Origin: Candidatus Magasanikiibacteriota bacterium
GTDB taxonomy: Bacteria; Patescibacteriota; Patescibacteriia; Magasanikbacterales; UBA922
Length of the DNA: 35,688 nucleotides
Direction: 5' to 3'
Assembly: GCA_018661775.1 (NCBI GenBank)
Contig: JABJHO010000029.1
Span: 1-35,688 of the forward strand
Both the position numbers and the translations under genes were made by a program. The notes under the pieces are model-generated. The model saw nothing but the letters and a program-made list of their open reading frames with translations. It ran no database searches and was not told the origin of the DNA. This document shows positions 7,248 to 15,300 of the stretch, piece by piece. Every line of letters begins with the position of its first letter. Position 1 is the first letter of the stretch.

Positions 7248-8240
7248 TTACAGAAAAACACATAAACCAATTTGTTCACCCGCGCCTGTTGCCGCGATTC
7301 CATACGTTCCAATAAGTATAAAAGGTTCTGATGCAAAAAGTGTGGTTGATTTGCCGATCCATGGTTGAAAAACAGTTGCGTAAGGTTGGTTTTTAAGCAC
7401 TGTACTGCCCGGGTCAACGAGCCAGCTATAATACCCTGCAATTGGTGCGTGTAAATGATTGTGTTGACTAAGAGGAACGCATTTGACTGGGTTTGTTTTT
7501 TTATTTTGCCAAACCACTTCTAAGAATTCTGTCAATTGCTCAAACCTGTTGTTGAGTTTTTCTCTATCTATTGTTCCGTGACAATCCACTTCCCACGTTG
7601 CGGCATGTGGTGTTTTATCAAAAGGAAGTGTTTCAAGAAACGGAATAACATGTGATTCATCAAATGCACCAATTGCCACATCTTTTTCCCATAAAATTTG
7701 CACCATTGGATCAAGTGCGGCAAATAGATGTGAACTTTTTTTGTGAGTAAAAATATGTGGAGCTGTTTTATTACCAGTGGTGTGAATGTCTAGAATAACA
7801 TCACTACCTATGCTTAATAACATTAAGTTTGCCGCCAGACTTTCTTCAATGGAACCATTGCTCTTTTTAAGTTGATTGAGATAATACACTTCTTGTTCTT
7901 TGGTCGACTTCCATTTTTTGTCTACAGTAAAAATTCTATTCCAATTTATACCACTTATTGGATTTGATCTTCCGGTAAGTGCATTATACGATTTTTGCTG
8001 AACAGCAATGGGGTTTGCGCAAGGGACCATAGAAACACTTCCGGTAATAGAAGCTTTTTTTTCTAAATATTCTATTAATTTGGTAAGTAATGCAGTGCCA
8101 AACACCTCTGGACCATGCAGGTTAGCTTGAATATACACTTTTTTTCCTTCTAAACCAGAGTCAAAATTGTACTCATGAATCATAAGTATTTCTCCTGTTG
8201 GGAGTTGTTGCACGGGGATTGTTTTTTTTGTATATATCAT
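7248..8240 (-). CDS. Succinylglutamate desuccinylase/aspartoacylase family zinc deacylase
   Basis: A protein of 330 residues of the M14-like AstE/AspA family, zinc enzymes that hydrolyse N-acyl amino acids or related amides. The zinc site is complete: His42 and Glu45 in ANLHGPEVFG, then His153 in LDIHTTG. A candidate catalytic Glu is Glu217 in ATWEVD. An RxNPxxGxNWNR-like segment (around 91-102) resembles the substrate-binding arginine region. The C-terminal third (about 250-330) is a beta-rich domain with AGYYSWLVDPGS, as in family members that carry a barrel-like C-terminal domain. The true substrate is unknown. It lies downstream of the GNAT acetyltransferase, separated by a hairpin. An acylation/deacylation pair is possible but is inference. 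No ribosome site is visible. Confidence 0.85.
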   Translation of the reverse strand: MIYTKKTIPVQQLPTGEILMIHEYNFDSGLEGKKVYIQANLHGPEVFGTALLTKLIEYLEKKASITGSVSMVPCANPIAVQQKSYNALTGRSNPISGINWNRIFTVDKKWKSTKEQEVYYLNQLKKSNGSIEESLAANLMLLSIGSDVILDIHTTGNKTAPHIFTHKKSSHLFAALDPMVQILWEKDVAIGAFDESHVIPFLETLPFDKTPHAATWEVDCHGTIDREKLNNRFEQLTEFLEVVWQNKKTNPVKCVPLSQHNHLHAPIAGYYSWLVDPGSTVLKNQPYATVFQPWIGKSTTLFASEPFILIGTYGIAATGAGEQIGLCVFL

Positions 8241-8250
8241 AAGATAAAAA

Positions 8251-8288
8251 TGTGGTTCTCAGCCAAGTGTGGTGGCTTGACTGAGAAC
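8251..8288 (-). terminator. Terminator or attenuator between GNAT gene and deacylase
   Basis: An 8-bp stem GTTCTCAG/CTGAGAAC (8255-8262 with 8281-8288) is extended, after one mismatch, by CAAG/CTTG (8264-8267 with 8276-8279), with an 8-base loop. Read on the minus strand it is followed by CACA and then TTTTTATCTT. The deacylase ATG lies only about ten bases further on, so readthrough may set deacylase expression. Confidence 0.6.
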
Positions 8289-8294
8289 AATAAA

Positions 8295-8768
8295 TTAAGG
8301 GATAAAGAGCCAAAGTTGACACTCATTGTCTACTGCTCTAAATGGGCACATAGTCTTTTGCGCTTCTTGGACTCTGTCACAAGGTTTGCATGTGGCACAC
8401 CATGGAACTATATTCCATGTGGAAATAGTTGCTTTTGCCCAATTAAACTTTTCTACTTGTTTTACAACTTTCTTGTTGTGGGTGATAAGCATGAGTTTAT
8501 TCACATTATTTTTCATTAGGGTAGAAAATACTTTACTAGATAAACCTTTACCGCGGTGTATATGGTTTACCCAAAGAGTTCCTAACTCTCTCCAATGTGG
8601 ATCAGGCGTTTCCCATAACGCACCAAAAGCGATAATTTCTCCATTTTCCTCCTCATACGTAGCGTAGTTATTATACACAAGGTCTTGTAGTGTTGCGCCG
8701 GTAATACGTGGCAAAAGTAAAGCATCTTCTTTTTCTAGTTCTGTGACAAGAGTATGCCATTTTTTCAT
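8295..8768 (-). CDS. GNAT-family N-acetyltransferase
   Basis: A protein of 157 residues. The acetyl-CoA-binding signature is visible in LGTLWVNHIHRGKGLSSKVF (about residues 62-81), where HRGKGLSS is the R/Q-x-x-G-x-G/A pyrophosphate loop preceded by the usual beta-4 strand. The preceding strand EIIAFGALWE fits beta-2/3 of the fold. The C-terminal part is unusual: five cysteines in WCATCKPCD, MCPF and NEC could bind a metal or form disulfides. The ribosome site is excellent: AAAGGAGG at 8782-8775, six bases before the ATG, which is rare in this window. A structured leader with an Arg-run peptide lies upstream, suggesting induced expression. The acceptor substrate (small molecule, drug or protein) cannot be told. 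Confidence 0.75.
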   Translation of the reverse strand: MKKWHTLVTELEKEDALLLPRITGATLQDLVYNNYATYEEENGEIIAFGALWETPDPHWRELGTLWVNHIHRGKGLSSKVFSTLMKNNVNKLMLITHNKKVVKQVEKFNWAKATISTWNIVPWCATCKPCDRVQEAQKTMCPFRAVDNECQLWLFIP

Positions 8769-8794
8769 TTTTTGCCTCCTTTGTTTTGGTGGTG

Positions 8795-8857
8795 CGGTTC
8801 AGACCGCCTATCGATGTATAAACAGTGTGATTATACATCAATGTTCGGTCTGAATCG
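8795..8857 (-). promoter_or_regulatory. Nested long palindrome upstream of the GNAT gene
   Basis: The outer arms are TTCAGACCG (8798-8806) and CGGTCTGAA (8846-8854), extendable outward to 8795 and 8857 with one G-U pair. The inner arms are GATGTATAA (8813-8821) and TTATACATC (8831-8839). The two stems are separated by a symmetrical 6x6 internal loop. The minus strand of the inner arm reads TATAAT, a possible -10. So this may be an operator over a second promoter, or an RNA hairpin in the leader 13 bases upstream of the ribosome site. Confidence 0.6.
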
Positions 8858-8870
8858 GCTAGATTGCATT

Positions 8871-8964
8871 AAAATAAAAAACGCCCATGTTATGAGAGTT
8901 GTGTGTGGGTGAAATTAATTTTAGTAATTATATACCAAAAGACAACTCTCAAACAGAAGAGCGT
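8871..8964 (-). promoter_or_regulatory. Putative transcription attenuator hairpin in the GNAT leader
   Basis: Read on the minus strand, TGAGAGTTGT (8951-8942) pairs perfectly with ACAACTCTCA (8902-8893) across a 39-base AT-rich loop. An outer ACGC/GCGT pair (8964-8961 with 8884-8881) brings the stem next to TTTTTTATTTT. The 5' arm overlaps the stop codon of the 17-codon leader ORF. A ribosome held on the Arg codons would cover this arm and prevent the terminator. The T run lies some way from the main stem, so termination strength is uncertain. Confidence 0.45.
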
Positions 8965-9002
8965 CTACGACGAACAATAATATTTTTATGTAGTGTATTC
9001 AT
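8949..9002 (-). CDS. Putative leader peptide MNTLHKNIIVRRRRSSV
   Basis: An ORF of 17 codons with four consecutive Arg codons (CGT CGT AGA CGC) just before the end. Its stop overlaps the first arm of the attenuator hairpin. The -10-like box at 9017-9012 places the start of transcription two or three bases before the ATG, so translation would be leaderless. The layout is that of an attenuation leader sensing slow Arg decoding, or drug-induced stalling at an Arg-x-Arg motif as known for some erm leaders. There is no database support behind this; it rests on arrangement only. Confidence 0.4.
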   Translation of the reverse strand: MNTLHKNIIVRRRRSSV

Positions 9003-9011
9003 ACTTTTTGT

Positions 9012-9040
9012 ATGGTATAAGAAAAAAGTGTTTTTGTAAA
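9012..9040 (-). promoter_or_regulatory. Candidate promoter of the GNAT leader transcript
   Basis: TTTACA (9040-9035), a 17-base spacer and TACCAT (9017-9012). TATACC, overlapping it with a 15-base spacer, is an alternative -10. A CATAC/GTATG inverted repeat lies over the start site and could be an operator. Confidence 0.4.
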
Positions 9041-9132
9041 GGGGGTGCTGTGAACAAAGCTGGTAATTAGAGAGATAATCAGTTACCTCCTTTTTTTATT
9101 TCTCAAAATTAGTTATACTACGAGCCACGCAT

Positions 9133-10242
9133 ATGACATCTATAAAACAACATATATTTCGGTTTTTATACAAGTATATTGGTAAGCCAGTATTTTTTCG
9201 TATTGACCCAGAAGTAACACATGATGTGGTGTTATGGTTTGGGAGAATGTTGGGGAAATACTCACTGCTCCAAAAATGCACGCGGTGGTGTTTTGATTAT
9301 CGCAATCCAGCACTTTCGCAGCATATAGCCGGTATTCACTTTCCCAATCCCGTTGGTGTTGCGGCTGGTTTTGATAAAAATGCACAACTCATGAGTATAT
9401 TACCAGAGGTTGGTTTTGGTTTCGAAGAAATTGGTTCGGTAACAGGAAAACCTTGTGCAGGAAATGCAAAACCACGATTGTGGCGGCTTAAAAAGTCACA
9501 GTCATTGCTGGTATATTATGGATTAAAAAATGATGGGTGTGAAGTGGTAAAAACACGGGTTGCCGGTAAATCATTTCGATTTCCTATTGGTATAAGTATT
9601 GCAAAAACAAATAATACAGAAACAGTAGACGCACAAAAGGGGATTGCCGACTATGTGCAATCGTATCGCACACTTGCAACATATGCCGACTATATTGCTA
9701 TTAATATTAGTTGCCCAAATTCATTTGGTGGCTTGGCGTTTACTGATGCTCATCTTTTGGATCAATTACTTGCCGAAATAGAAAAAGAACCGCTAAAAAA
9801 ACCAGTATTTTTAAAACTTTCCCCAGATTTACAAGAAAAAGATATAGACGCTATTCTTGTGGTGTGTGAAAAATATACCATTACTGGATTTATTTGTAGC
9901 AACCTTACCAAAGTACGAAAGAATGAAAAAATAGTAGATGTGGTGCCATCAAAAAATGGGGGAATGAGTGGTAAAGTGGTAGCTGATTTGGCAAATTCAT
10001 GTATTAAGTATATCTATAAAAAAACACAGGGAAAATATATTATTGTTGGCTGTGGTGGAATTACCACCGCTCACGATGCCTACGAAAAAATAAAAGCAGG
10101 AGCCTCGCTTGTACAACTTATTACCGGAATGATTTTTGAAGGACCGCAAGTTATTGGAGAAATAAACAAAGGGTTGACTGAGTTACTTAAAAAAGATGGA
10201 TACAAAAATATTTCAGAGGCGGTTGGAACGTCGATAAAATAA
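9133..10242 (+). CDS. pyrD: Dihydroorotate dehydrogenase, class 2-like
   Basis: A protein of 369 residues that oxidises dihydroorotate to orotate in pyrimidine synthesis, using FMN. Class 2 (quinone-linked, membrane-attached) features are the amphipathic N-terminal extension (about residues 1-40, with FRIDPEVTHD), GVAAGFDKNA, the GNAKPRLWRL loop and GLKNDG. The FMN phosphate region IIVGCGGITT and LVQLITGMIFEGP close the barrel. Unusually, the catalytic-base motif reads NISCPN, with Cys where class 2 enzymes normally have Ser (E. coli NISSPN); Cys is the class 1 residue. No other pyrimidine gene is nearby, so it may serve salvage or respiration-like electron transfer, which is inference. A TATACT box lies about 15 bases before the ATG. 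Confidence 0.92.
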   Translation: MTSIKQHIFRFLYKYIGKPVFFRIDPEVTHDVVLWFGRMLGKYSLLQKCTRWCFDYRNPALSQHIAGIHFPNPVGVAAGFDKNAQLMSILPEVGFGFEEIGSVTGKPCAGNAKPRLWRLKKSQSLLVYYGLKNDGCEVVKTRVAGKSFRFPIGISIAKTNNTETVDAQKGIADYVQSYRTLATYADYIAINISCPNSFGGLAFTDAHLLDQLLAEIEKEPLKKPVFLKLSPDLQEKDIDAILVVCEKYTITGFICSNLTKVRKNEKIVDVVPSKNGGMSGKVVADLANSCIKYIYKKTQGKYIIVGCGGITTAHDAYEKIKAGASLVQLITGMIFEGPQVIGEINKGLTELLKKDGYKNISEAVGTSIK

Positions 10243-10247
10243 AAACG

Positions 10248-10346
10248 ATGGATAACTTTTTTGACGAGTATATTTTTTACAGTGCAATTACTTTTGTTGG
10301 TATAACTCTATGGTACACCAATAGAAGAAAAATTCAATACCTCTAG
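10248..10346 (+). CDS. Possible small single-helix membrane protein
   Basis: A reading frame of 32 residues starts six bases after the pyrD stop. It has an acidic N-terminus (MDNFFDEY), one hydrophobic helix (about residues 9-23, IFYSAITFVGITLWY) and a basic C-terminal tail (NRRKIQYL), so the N-terminus would face outside by the positive-inside rule. No ribosome site is visible, and coupling to pyrD is assumed. I recognise no family. The rest of the gap up to 10407 shows nothing clear. Confidence 0.4.
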   Translation: MDNFFDEYIFYSAITFVGITLWYTNRRKIQYL

Positions 10347-10407
10347 GTTTTGTTCGATATTCATCCAGTCTATGGTTCTGAATGTGTCCAGTAGGGGGGG
10401 CAATGTT

Positions 10408-10719
10408 TTACAATGCGTATCTGTCTGTTATATTTACCTTAAGTTTTGATAATACAGGATTTGGAATATGTTCTTCTACTCGTTTTATTGTGGCATCAGG
10501 TAGGATGCTGTGAAGATATTCAACAATAAGCGAGGGGTCTTCTTTTGAGGGGATGGCAAACCGTACAGATTTTTCTTTGTCTTGTGTGTTTTCTACCAAG
10601 ACATTTCTTTCCTTCTCAAGATAGAGTTTTCGTATTCTCCCACGCAACATAACACCACGTATCGGTGTTTCTTTTGTTTGGATTTCATATATGTCCCAAT
10701 AAATAAGTTTACTTGTCAT
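10408..10719 (-). CDS. Small protein, possibly acylphosphatase-like
   Basis: A protein of 103 residues. The central part suggests the acylphosphatase fold: a strand with GVMLRGRIRKLYLEK in the place of the catalytic loop, then VENTQDKEKSVRF like the VxNxxDGxVxv hairpin, a helix (PSLIVEYLHSIL) and a last strand ATIKRVEEH. However, the VQGVGFR phosphate loop and its catalytic Arg are not recognisable, so enzymatic activity is doubtful. Alternatives are another ferredoxin-like small domain or an unrelated protein. It has no Shine-Dalgarno sequence and sits alone between pyrD and the GH1-like gene, both of which end or start well away from it. Confidence 0.45.
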   Translation of the reverse strand: MTSKLIYWDIYEIQTKETPIRGVMLRGRIRKLYLEKERNVLVENTQDKEKSVRFAIPSKEDPSLIVEYLHSILPDATIKRVEEHIPNPVLSKLKVNITDRYAL

Positions 10720-10825
10720 ACGTGTTTGGTAAAAAATAATAATCTATTGTGTTGAATACAATATATGTTTGTAGTATACCTTCTTTGGGAGGGTGTGTAA
10801 AAATAGTAGGACTTTCTACAACAAC

Positions 10826-10849
10826 AAAACCACCAATAAGATTTGGTGG
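10826..10849 (-). terminator. Intrinsic terminator of the GH1-like gene
   Basis: A perfect 7-bp stem CCACCAA/TTGGTGG (10830-10836 with 10843-10849), a 6-base loop, and TTTTG on the minus strand. The other strand also has CTTTT after the stem, so it may work both ways. Confidence 0.7.
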
Positions 10850-10859
10850 CTTTTGGGGA

Positions 10860-12215
10860 TTACAAAGAATCAATATGATTCACGAGTGCGTTTCCCCAGG
10901 GTGTAAATACACACGGTGTGTTGGTGTCGCAACCATCAAGAATATGAAAAAACCATTCTCCAGCGCTAAATTCTGCACTTTCAAACAAGGTGTGAATACC
11001 AATATTTTTTTCTAAGTTTTTTGCATGGTTTTCTTGTACAATTTTACTATAGCTTAGGAGCCACTCTTTGGTTTTTTGTGTGTCCCCAGAAGAGAGTCCA
11101 ATTTCTGCTATTGTTATTAGACTGTTCTTGTACCTCTTGGCGGTGTTGAAGATAGCTCGAGAAAAATATCTACTGCTTGGAGAAAAATCCATTTCCGGAA
11201 GGGGCATTTGCAAGAATAAGGTTGGTGTGGGCTTTATTAATACAGCTTCTTCCTTGTTTTGCATTGTTCCGTAATAAGTTATACCAACAGTAAACGGAAT
11301 TGTTTGGCTATAATATTCCGAACACTCTCTTGAGAAAAAATTATCTACACAACTGTTAACAAGTGCGTCTAGAAGCCACCAGTTAAACACATAGTCAAGT
11401 ATAGGGTCAAGTGTATCTTCTTCTTTTTTTACTCGAATATTTTTTGCAACCGCTGGCTCCCATTGTGCCTCTTGAATACGTTTTCCACCTTCATGTACAG
11501 CGTCTCTTAGGTTGATCATGGCTGAGTAGAGCCCTGCTATAGCTCTTTTTCCGCCCGGTGGCCAGTTACCGTTTCCCAGGTAGCTGTTAAACAGCATCGC
11601 AACAGGTTCGTTTATAAGGTAAACACGGGTTCCTGTTGGCAAAATTGGCTTGAACAAACGGATTACATCGCTTACGTATGCAATATATGTGTTTTTGGCT
11701 TCTGGGTTTGCCCAACCAGATCGTGCGATTTGTGCTGATCCGCCTGGTTTGTGGAGTGAAGCTGGGTAGCTGTCATGGTGAGAAAGTGTTAGTTCTATGA
11801 CAAAACCAGCTTCCTGTAGGTTTTGGACTGTATCCACAATATTGTTTCTCCATGTGATATTACCAAAACATGGCCAAGAAAGAGAGAGGCGAAGTGTTGG
11901 TATTTTTTCTCCTATTAGTGAAAAAGCTTTTTTTGCAGCTTGTGAAAATTTTCCTAAGCTTCTGAACCTTTTAACATATTGTTCTTGTAGGGACACACTT
12001 GCGGATTCTCCTGATTCTTTTAGTTGTGAAAAGAGCATTGTCCAGCCACTTGGGCATATCTCTTCTGATAAGCTTTCTGTTACAAGCTGGTTGGTAGAAG
12101 AGACGGCTGTCCAAGAAATGTTTGTTCTGTATACTGTCGGCACGTCTGGTGTCGTGTCGCATGACAACAAAGTATACGTTAAAGATATAACACAAATAAT
12201 CGCACGTGTGTTCAT
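10860..12215 (-). CDS. Secreted lipoprotein with a glycoside hydrolase family 1-like domain
   Basis: A protein of 451 residues. The N-terminus is a lipoprotein signal peptide with lipobox LLSC, so Cys19 would be lipidated and the domain anchored outside the membrane. Family 1 landmarks follow in order. LRLSLSW at 108-114 matches RxSxSW. LSHHDSYPASL at 144-154 is the TLxHxDxPxxL-like motif, then GGSA and GWANPEA. INEP at 201-204 has Glu203 as the acid/base, followed by GNWPPGG. GITYYG at 311-316 matches the INYY region. TIAEIGLSSG has Glu371 in the nucleophile position (ITENG). The last third is shortened compared with typical beta-glucosidases. The promoter and the AAAGGAGG ribosome site (12230-12223) are both strong. 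Substrate unknown; likely sugar scavenging or envelope sugar turnover. Confidence 0.75.
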   Translation of the reverse strand: MNTRAIICVISLTYTLLSCDTTPDVPTVYRTNISWTAVSSTNQLVTESLSEEICPSGWTMLFSQLKESGESASVSLQEQYVKRFRSLGKFSQAAKKAFSLIGEKIPTLRLSLSWPCFGNITWRNNIVDTVQNLQEAGFVIELTLSHHDSYPASLHKPGGSAQIARSGWANPEAKNTYIAYVSDVIRLFKPILPTGTRVYLINEPVAMLFNSYLGNGNWPPGGKRAIAGLYSAMINLRDAVHEGGKRIQEAQWEPAVAKNIRVKKEEDTLDPILDYVFNWWLLDALVNSCVDNFFSRECSEYYSQTIPFTVGITYYGTMQNKEEAVLIKPTPTLFLQMPLPEMDFSPSSRYFSRAIFNTAKRYKNSLITIAEIGLSSGDTQKTKEWLLSYSKIVQENHAKNLEKNIGIHTLFESAEFSAGEWFFHILDGCDTNTPCVFTPWGNALVNHIDSL

Positions 12216-12241
12216 TTTGTAACCTCCTTTTAGGTTGTATT

Positions 12242-12270
12242 ATTATAACATAAAAAAGTATATTTATACA
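12242..12270 (-). promoter_or_regulatory. Promoter of the GH1-like lipoprotein gene
   Basis: TGTATA (12270-12265), a 17-base spacer and TATAAT (12247-12242). The ribosome site AAAGGAGG lies just downstream, inside a small AACCT/AGGTT inverted repeat that could partly hide it. Confidence 0.55.
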
Positions 12271-12285
12271 TGTTTATTTTTGTGG

Positions 12286-12301
12286 TATACTGCTATATAA
12301 T
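12286..12301 (+). promoter_or_regulatory. Likely -10 region of the transglutaminase-VWA gene
   Basis: TATACT (12286-12291, preceded by TGTGG) and an overlapping TATAAT (12296-12301). No convincing -35 is seen. The region is divergent from the lipoprotein promoter. Confidence 0.35.
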
Positions 12302-12333
12302 AAGAAAACTTTTTATTTATTTGGTGATATTTT

Positions 12334-15300
12334 ATGCCAGGAGAACCAACAGGTATACCAAGTGGGCTTTCACGGGAAAAAGTTCCTTCAAAAGAGGTGG
12401 TCAAAGTTCAGGAAACAGGAGAATCTACGCCACCAAAGTCAGTGGACGGCGTTAGTCGTTTCCTTGAAAATGGAATTACAACCACTGTGCATGAAGTTGC
12501 AGTAGAAGCAAGAAATTATTCTCGTAGTGTGTGCGAGTTTCGTGAAATTTTTAGAGGTGAGAAAAATGTCAAGGGTTTTGGTAGGCTTTTAGAGGCTATT
12601 GAGAGAGTGCAAAATATACACACAACAGAAACTAATCCACGACAAAGCTATGATAAAAAAATTCAGAGCTTATTACAGACATTAGAAGGTGCTCAAAGGG
12701 TAACAGGTTTAACAGGAGAATTTTTACGAGCTGTGCTTGTGGAAGCTATAGATAATGATGAGGTGAGAGGTCTGTTTCCGGCCGGAAATACGGGCGTGCA
12801 GGGCTTGGTTGATAGGCTCTCTGGATTAGATAGTCAAACAGGTAACAGGGACCAGCGAAAAAACTATATTAAACATTGTCTTTTTGGTTGTGTTACAGAA
12901 AAAGAAGGTGAGAGTCCTGAAAGTTTACAAGAAAGACGGAGACAATCTTGGGAGCAAAAACATACGGTTTTGACTAAGAAATTTTTACAATCATTCAAAA
13001 TTTTACAACAAAGGGATAAGCCAACAGAACCAACAGAACCAACAGAACCAACAGAGCCAACAGAGCAAACAGAACCACCAGTGACACCTCCTGAAAATGA
13101 CAAAATAACACCTGAGAATCACGAAAAAAAAGAAGGAGGAGAAAAACCACCGGCACATTGGACAATTACACCATCTTTTAAAAACACAAAATATTTCATC
13201 GGCAGTAGATGTGATCATTTTAATACGGAAACATCTATATGGGAGCGACGTGAGGAACGACATTTTATTCCGTGTAGCCCTATCCCTAAGTATGAGGGTG
13301 AAAAAGGCGCAGGACAGGGAAATTTTGCATATAACATAGAAATGAGCGGAAAGGTGTATTGTGGTGAAGATAACACTGTTCACCTTACATATACTCATGG
13401 TTTTAGTGAGATAGAATTTTTGGATGACATAGACAGAAACTATACTGTGACAGAGGATCAGCATGGTGGTTTACGCTTGGTGATTCATAAGGCAGGAGAA
13501 GATGATTCAGTCGCATCTGTGAAGATTGTGTTGGGGCCCAGAGAGGATCACAGGAGGGCATATCAGCGTTCTCGTGACGGAGCAGATCCAAGGATCCCAC
13601 ACTTTGACTTTGATGAGAGTAAGTTGACAGACAAGACCAAAAAGGCGATTGAAGCTATAAAAAGCAGTGGAAAAAGTATCGAAGAGCAGATATTTATGCT
13701 AGGCATGTATGTGAGGGCTAATATAAAATACTCTACCGATGAATCTAAGAATAGTTTTTATAAAAGTCACGATGATGGGTATGTGGTGGCGGTAGACCAT
13801 GCTGAAGAAGGGAATTGTGGTGTTGCTAATACGTTTTTTGCAGGTCTTTGTGCAAAACTTTTTGAAGTACCTGTAAGAATGTGTGGTGGACATAGTGTGA
13901 AAGGAAATAGTGGTGATGGTACTTCAAGTATTAACAGTGGCACGGGTCATGCTTGGTGTGAGGTTTGGGATACAAAATTAGGAGCTTGGAAAATATGTGA
14001 CGTTACCTCAGGAGATGATCCAAACGTGAATGATGACGAGACGGATGGTCCAGTAGCAGATGTTGATGGTGATGAGCAAGATACTGGAATTGAAGAGAAA
14101 CCAAAAACTGATGAGGAGTTAGAAGAGTATCGAGATCAGCTAGAGGAAAATGCCGAAAAAACAAGTTATAGTACGGAAGAGCTGGAACTTGCAGAAGCGG
14201 CTAATATAGAACCAAAAGAAGCAAGGGAGATTGTCAAAGAGATAAATGAGGCACTGGATCACAAGATAGATGGTAAACTACTTATTCAGCATCTTGAGGA
14301 CATGTTTACTCTTGTTGTTGCCGAGCTCAAAAAGAGTAAACCAGTCAAAAAAGGCCCTCTTAGAAAAAGGGAGGGTGGTGGAAAGGTGATGAGAGATAAA
14401 ATGATAAAATGGTATATAGAGGGGGTAAAGGGAAATATTCCAGATCCGAGTGTTCGTGAATACGAGGCCACAAAAGAAGAAAAAGAAGATTTTTTTGGTG
14501 GGTTTAATGTCTATTTTATTGGTGATAAGTCTGGTTCTATGGGTGGAGGTGACAATTCACTTCTTGCAATGCAGAGAAAGGCTATACACCTTATGTTACA
14601 TTCGCTTCATGTTAATTTTCAGTACAAACTAAATAACAACAACATCCAACCAGACAAGGCGCTGACTGTTGAAACTCGAGTGACGTCTTTTCGTGGCGAA
14701 CATGAGATTGACGAAGATCTTCCGTTAAGCACAGAGCTTCATCAACTTGCCAAGGTGACATTATGGAACAGTCTCTCTGGCGGAGGTGGAGGGAACGGGG
14801 ACGTTGCGGCACTGTCTGACACATATAGGCAGATTGCCGAAGAGGTTCGACAAGAGAAAAAGGAGGCCGAAGAACGTGGTAATGAATATAGGCCAAAACT
14901 ACGCCTTGTCTTGCCTTGTTCGGATGGTGCACCAGTAAGGCCAGCAGAAGTAAGGGCATGGGCCGCACTAATTGGTCGAATAGGTGTGGATGATAATTTA
15001 CTGGAATTTGACGAAAAGGGAGTGCTTACAGAAGAATCACAGAAGATGTTTGCTGAGCTGGTTGAAAAAACAAATGAACAGATGGTTGCTGAGAGAAGTG
15101 GATCTATGTCAAAAGATATAGCTGTACATGATTCTCCAACAATTGTTGTAGGTATGGGATTAACTACTTCTGCAAACACAGTGCCAGACATATATACTTC
15201 ACCATACAGCAGAGGGGTGTTGGTGCCAAATATTGATGATTTACCGATTGTTGTGGCAGAACATTTGGTGGGTGCGCTTATTAAACTTTTACCAGAAAAA

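Noticed and set aside
13021-13074. CRISPR-like short repeats
   Set aside because: The units are contiguous 9-base codon triplets for a PTE linker, without spacers. No CRISPR array or cas gene was seen anywhere.
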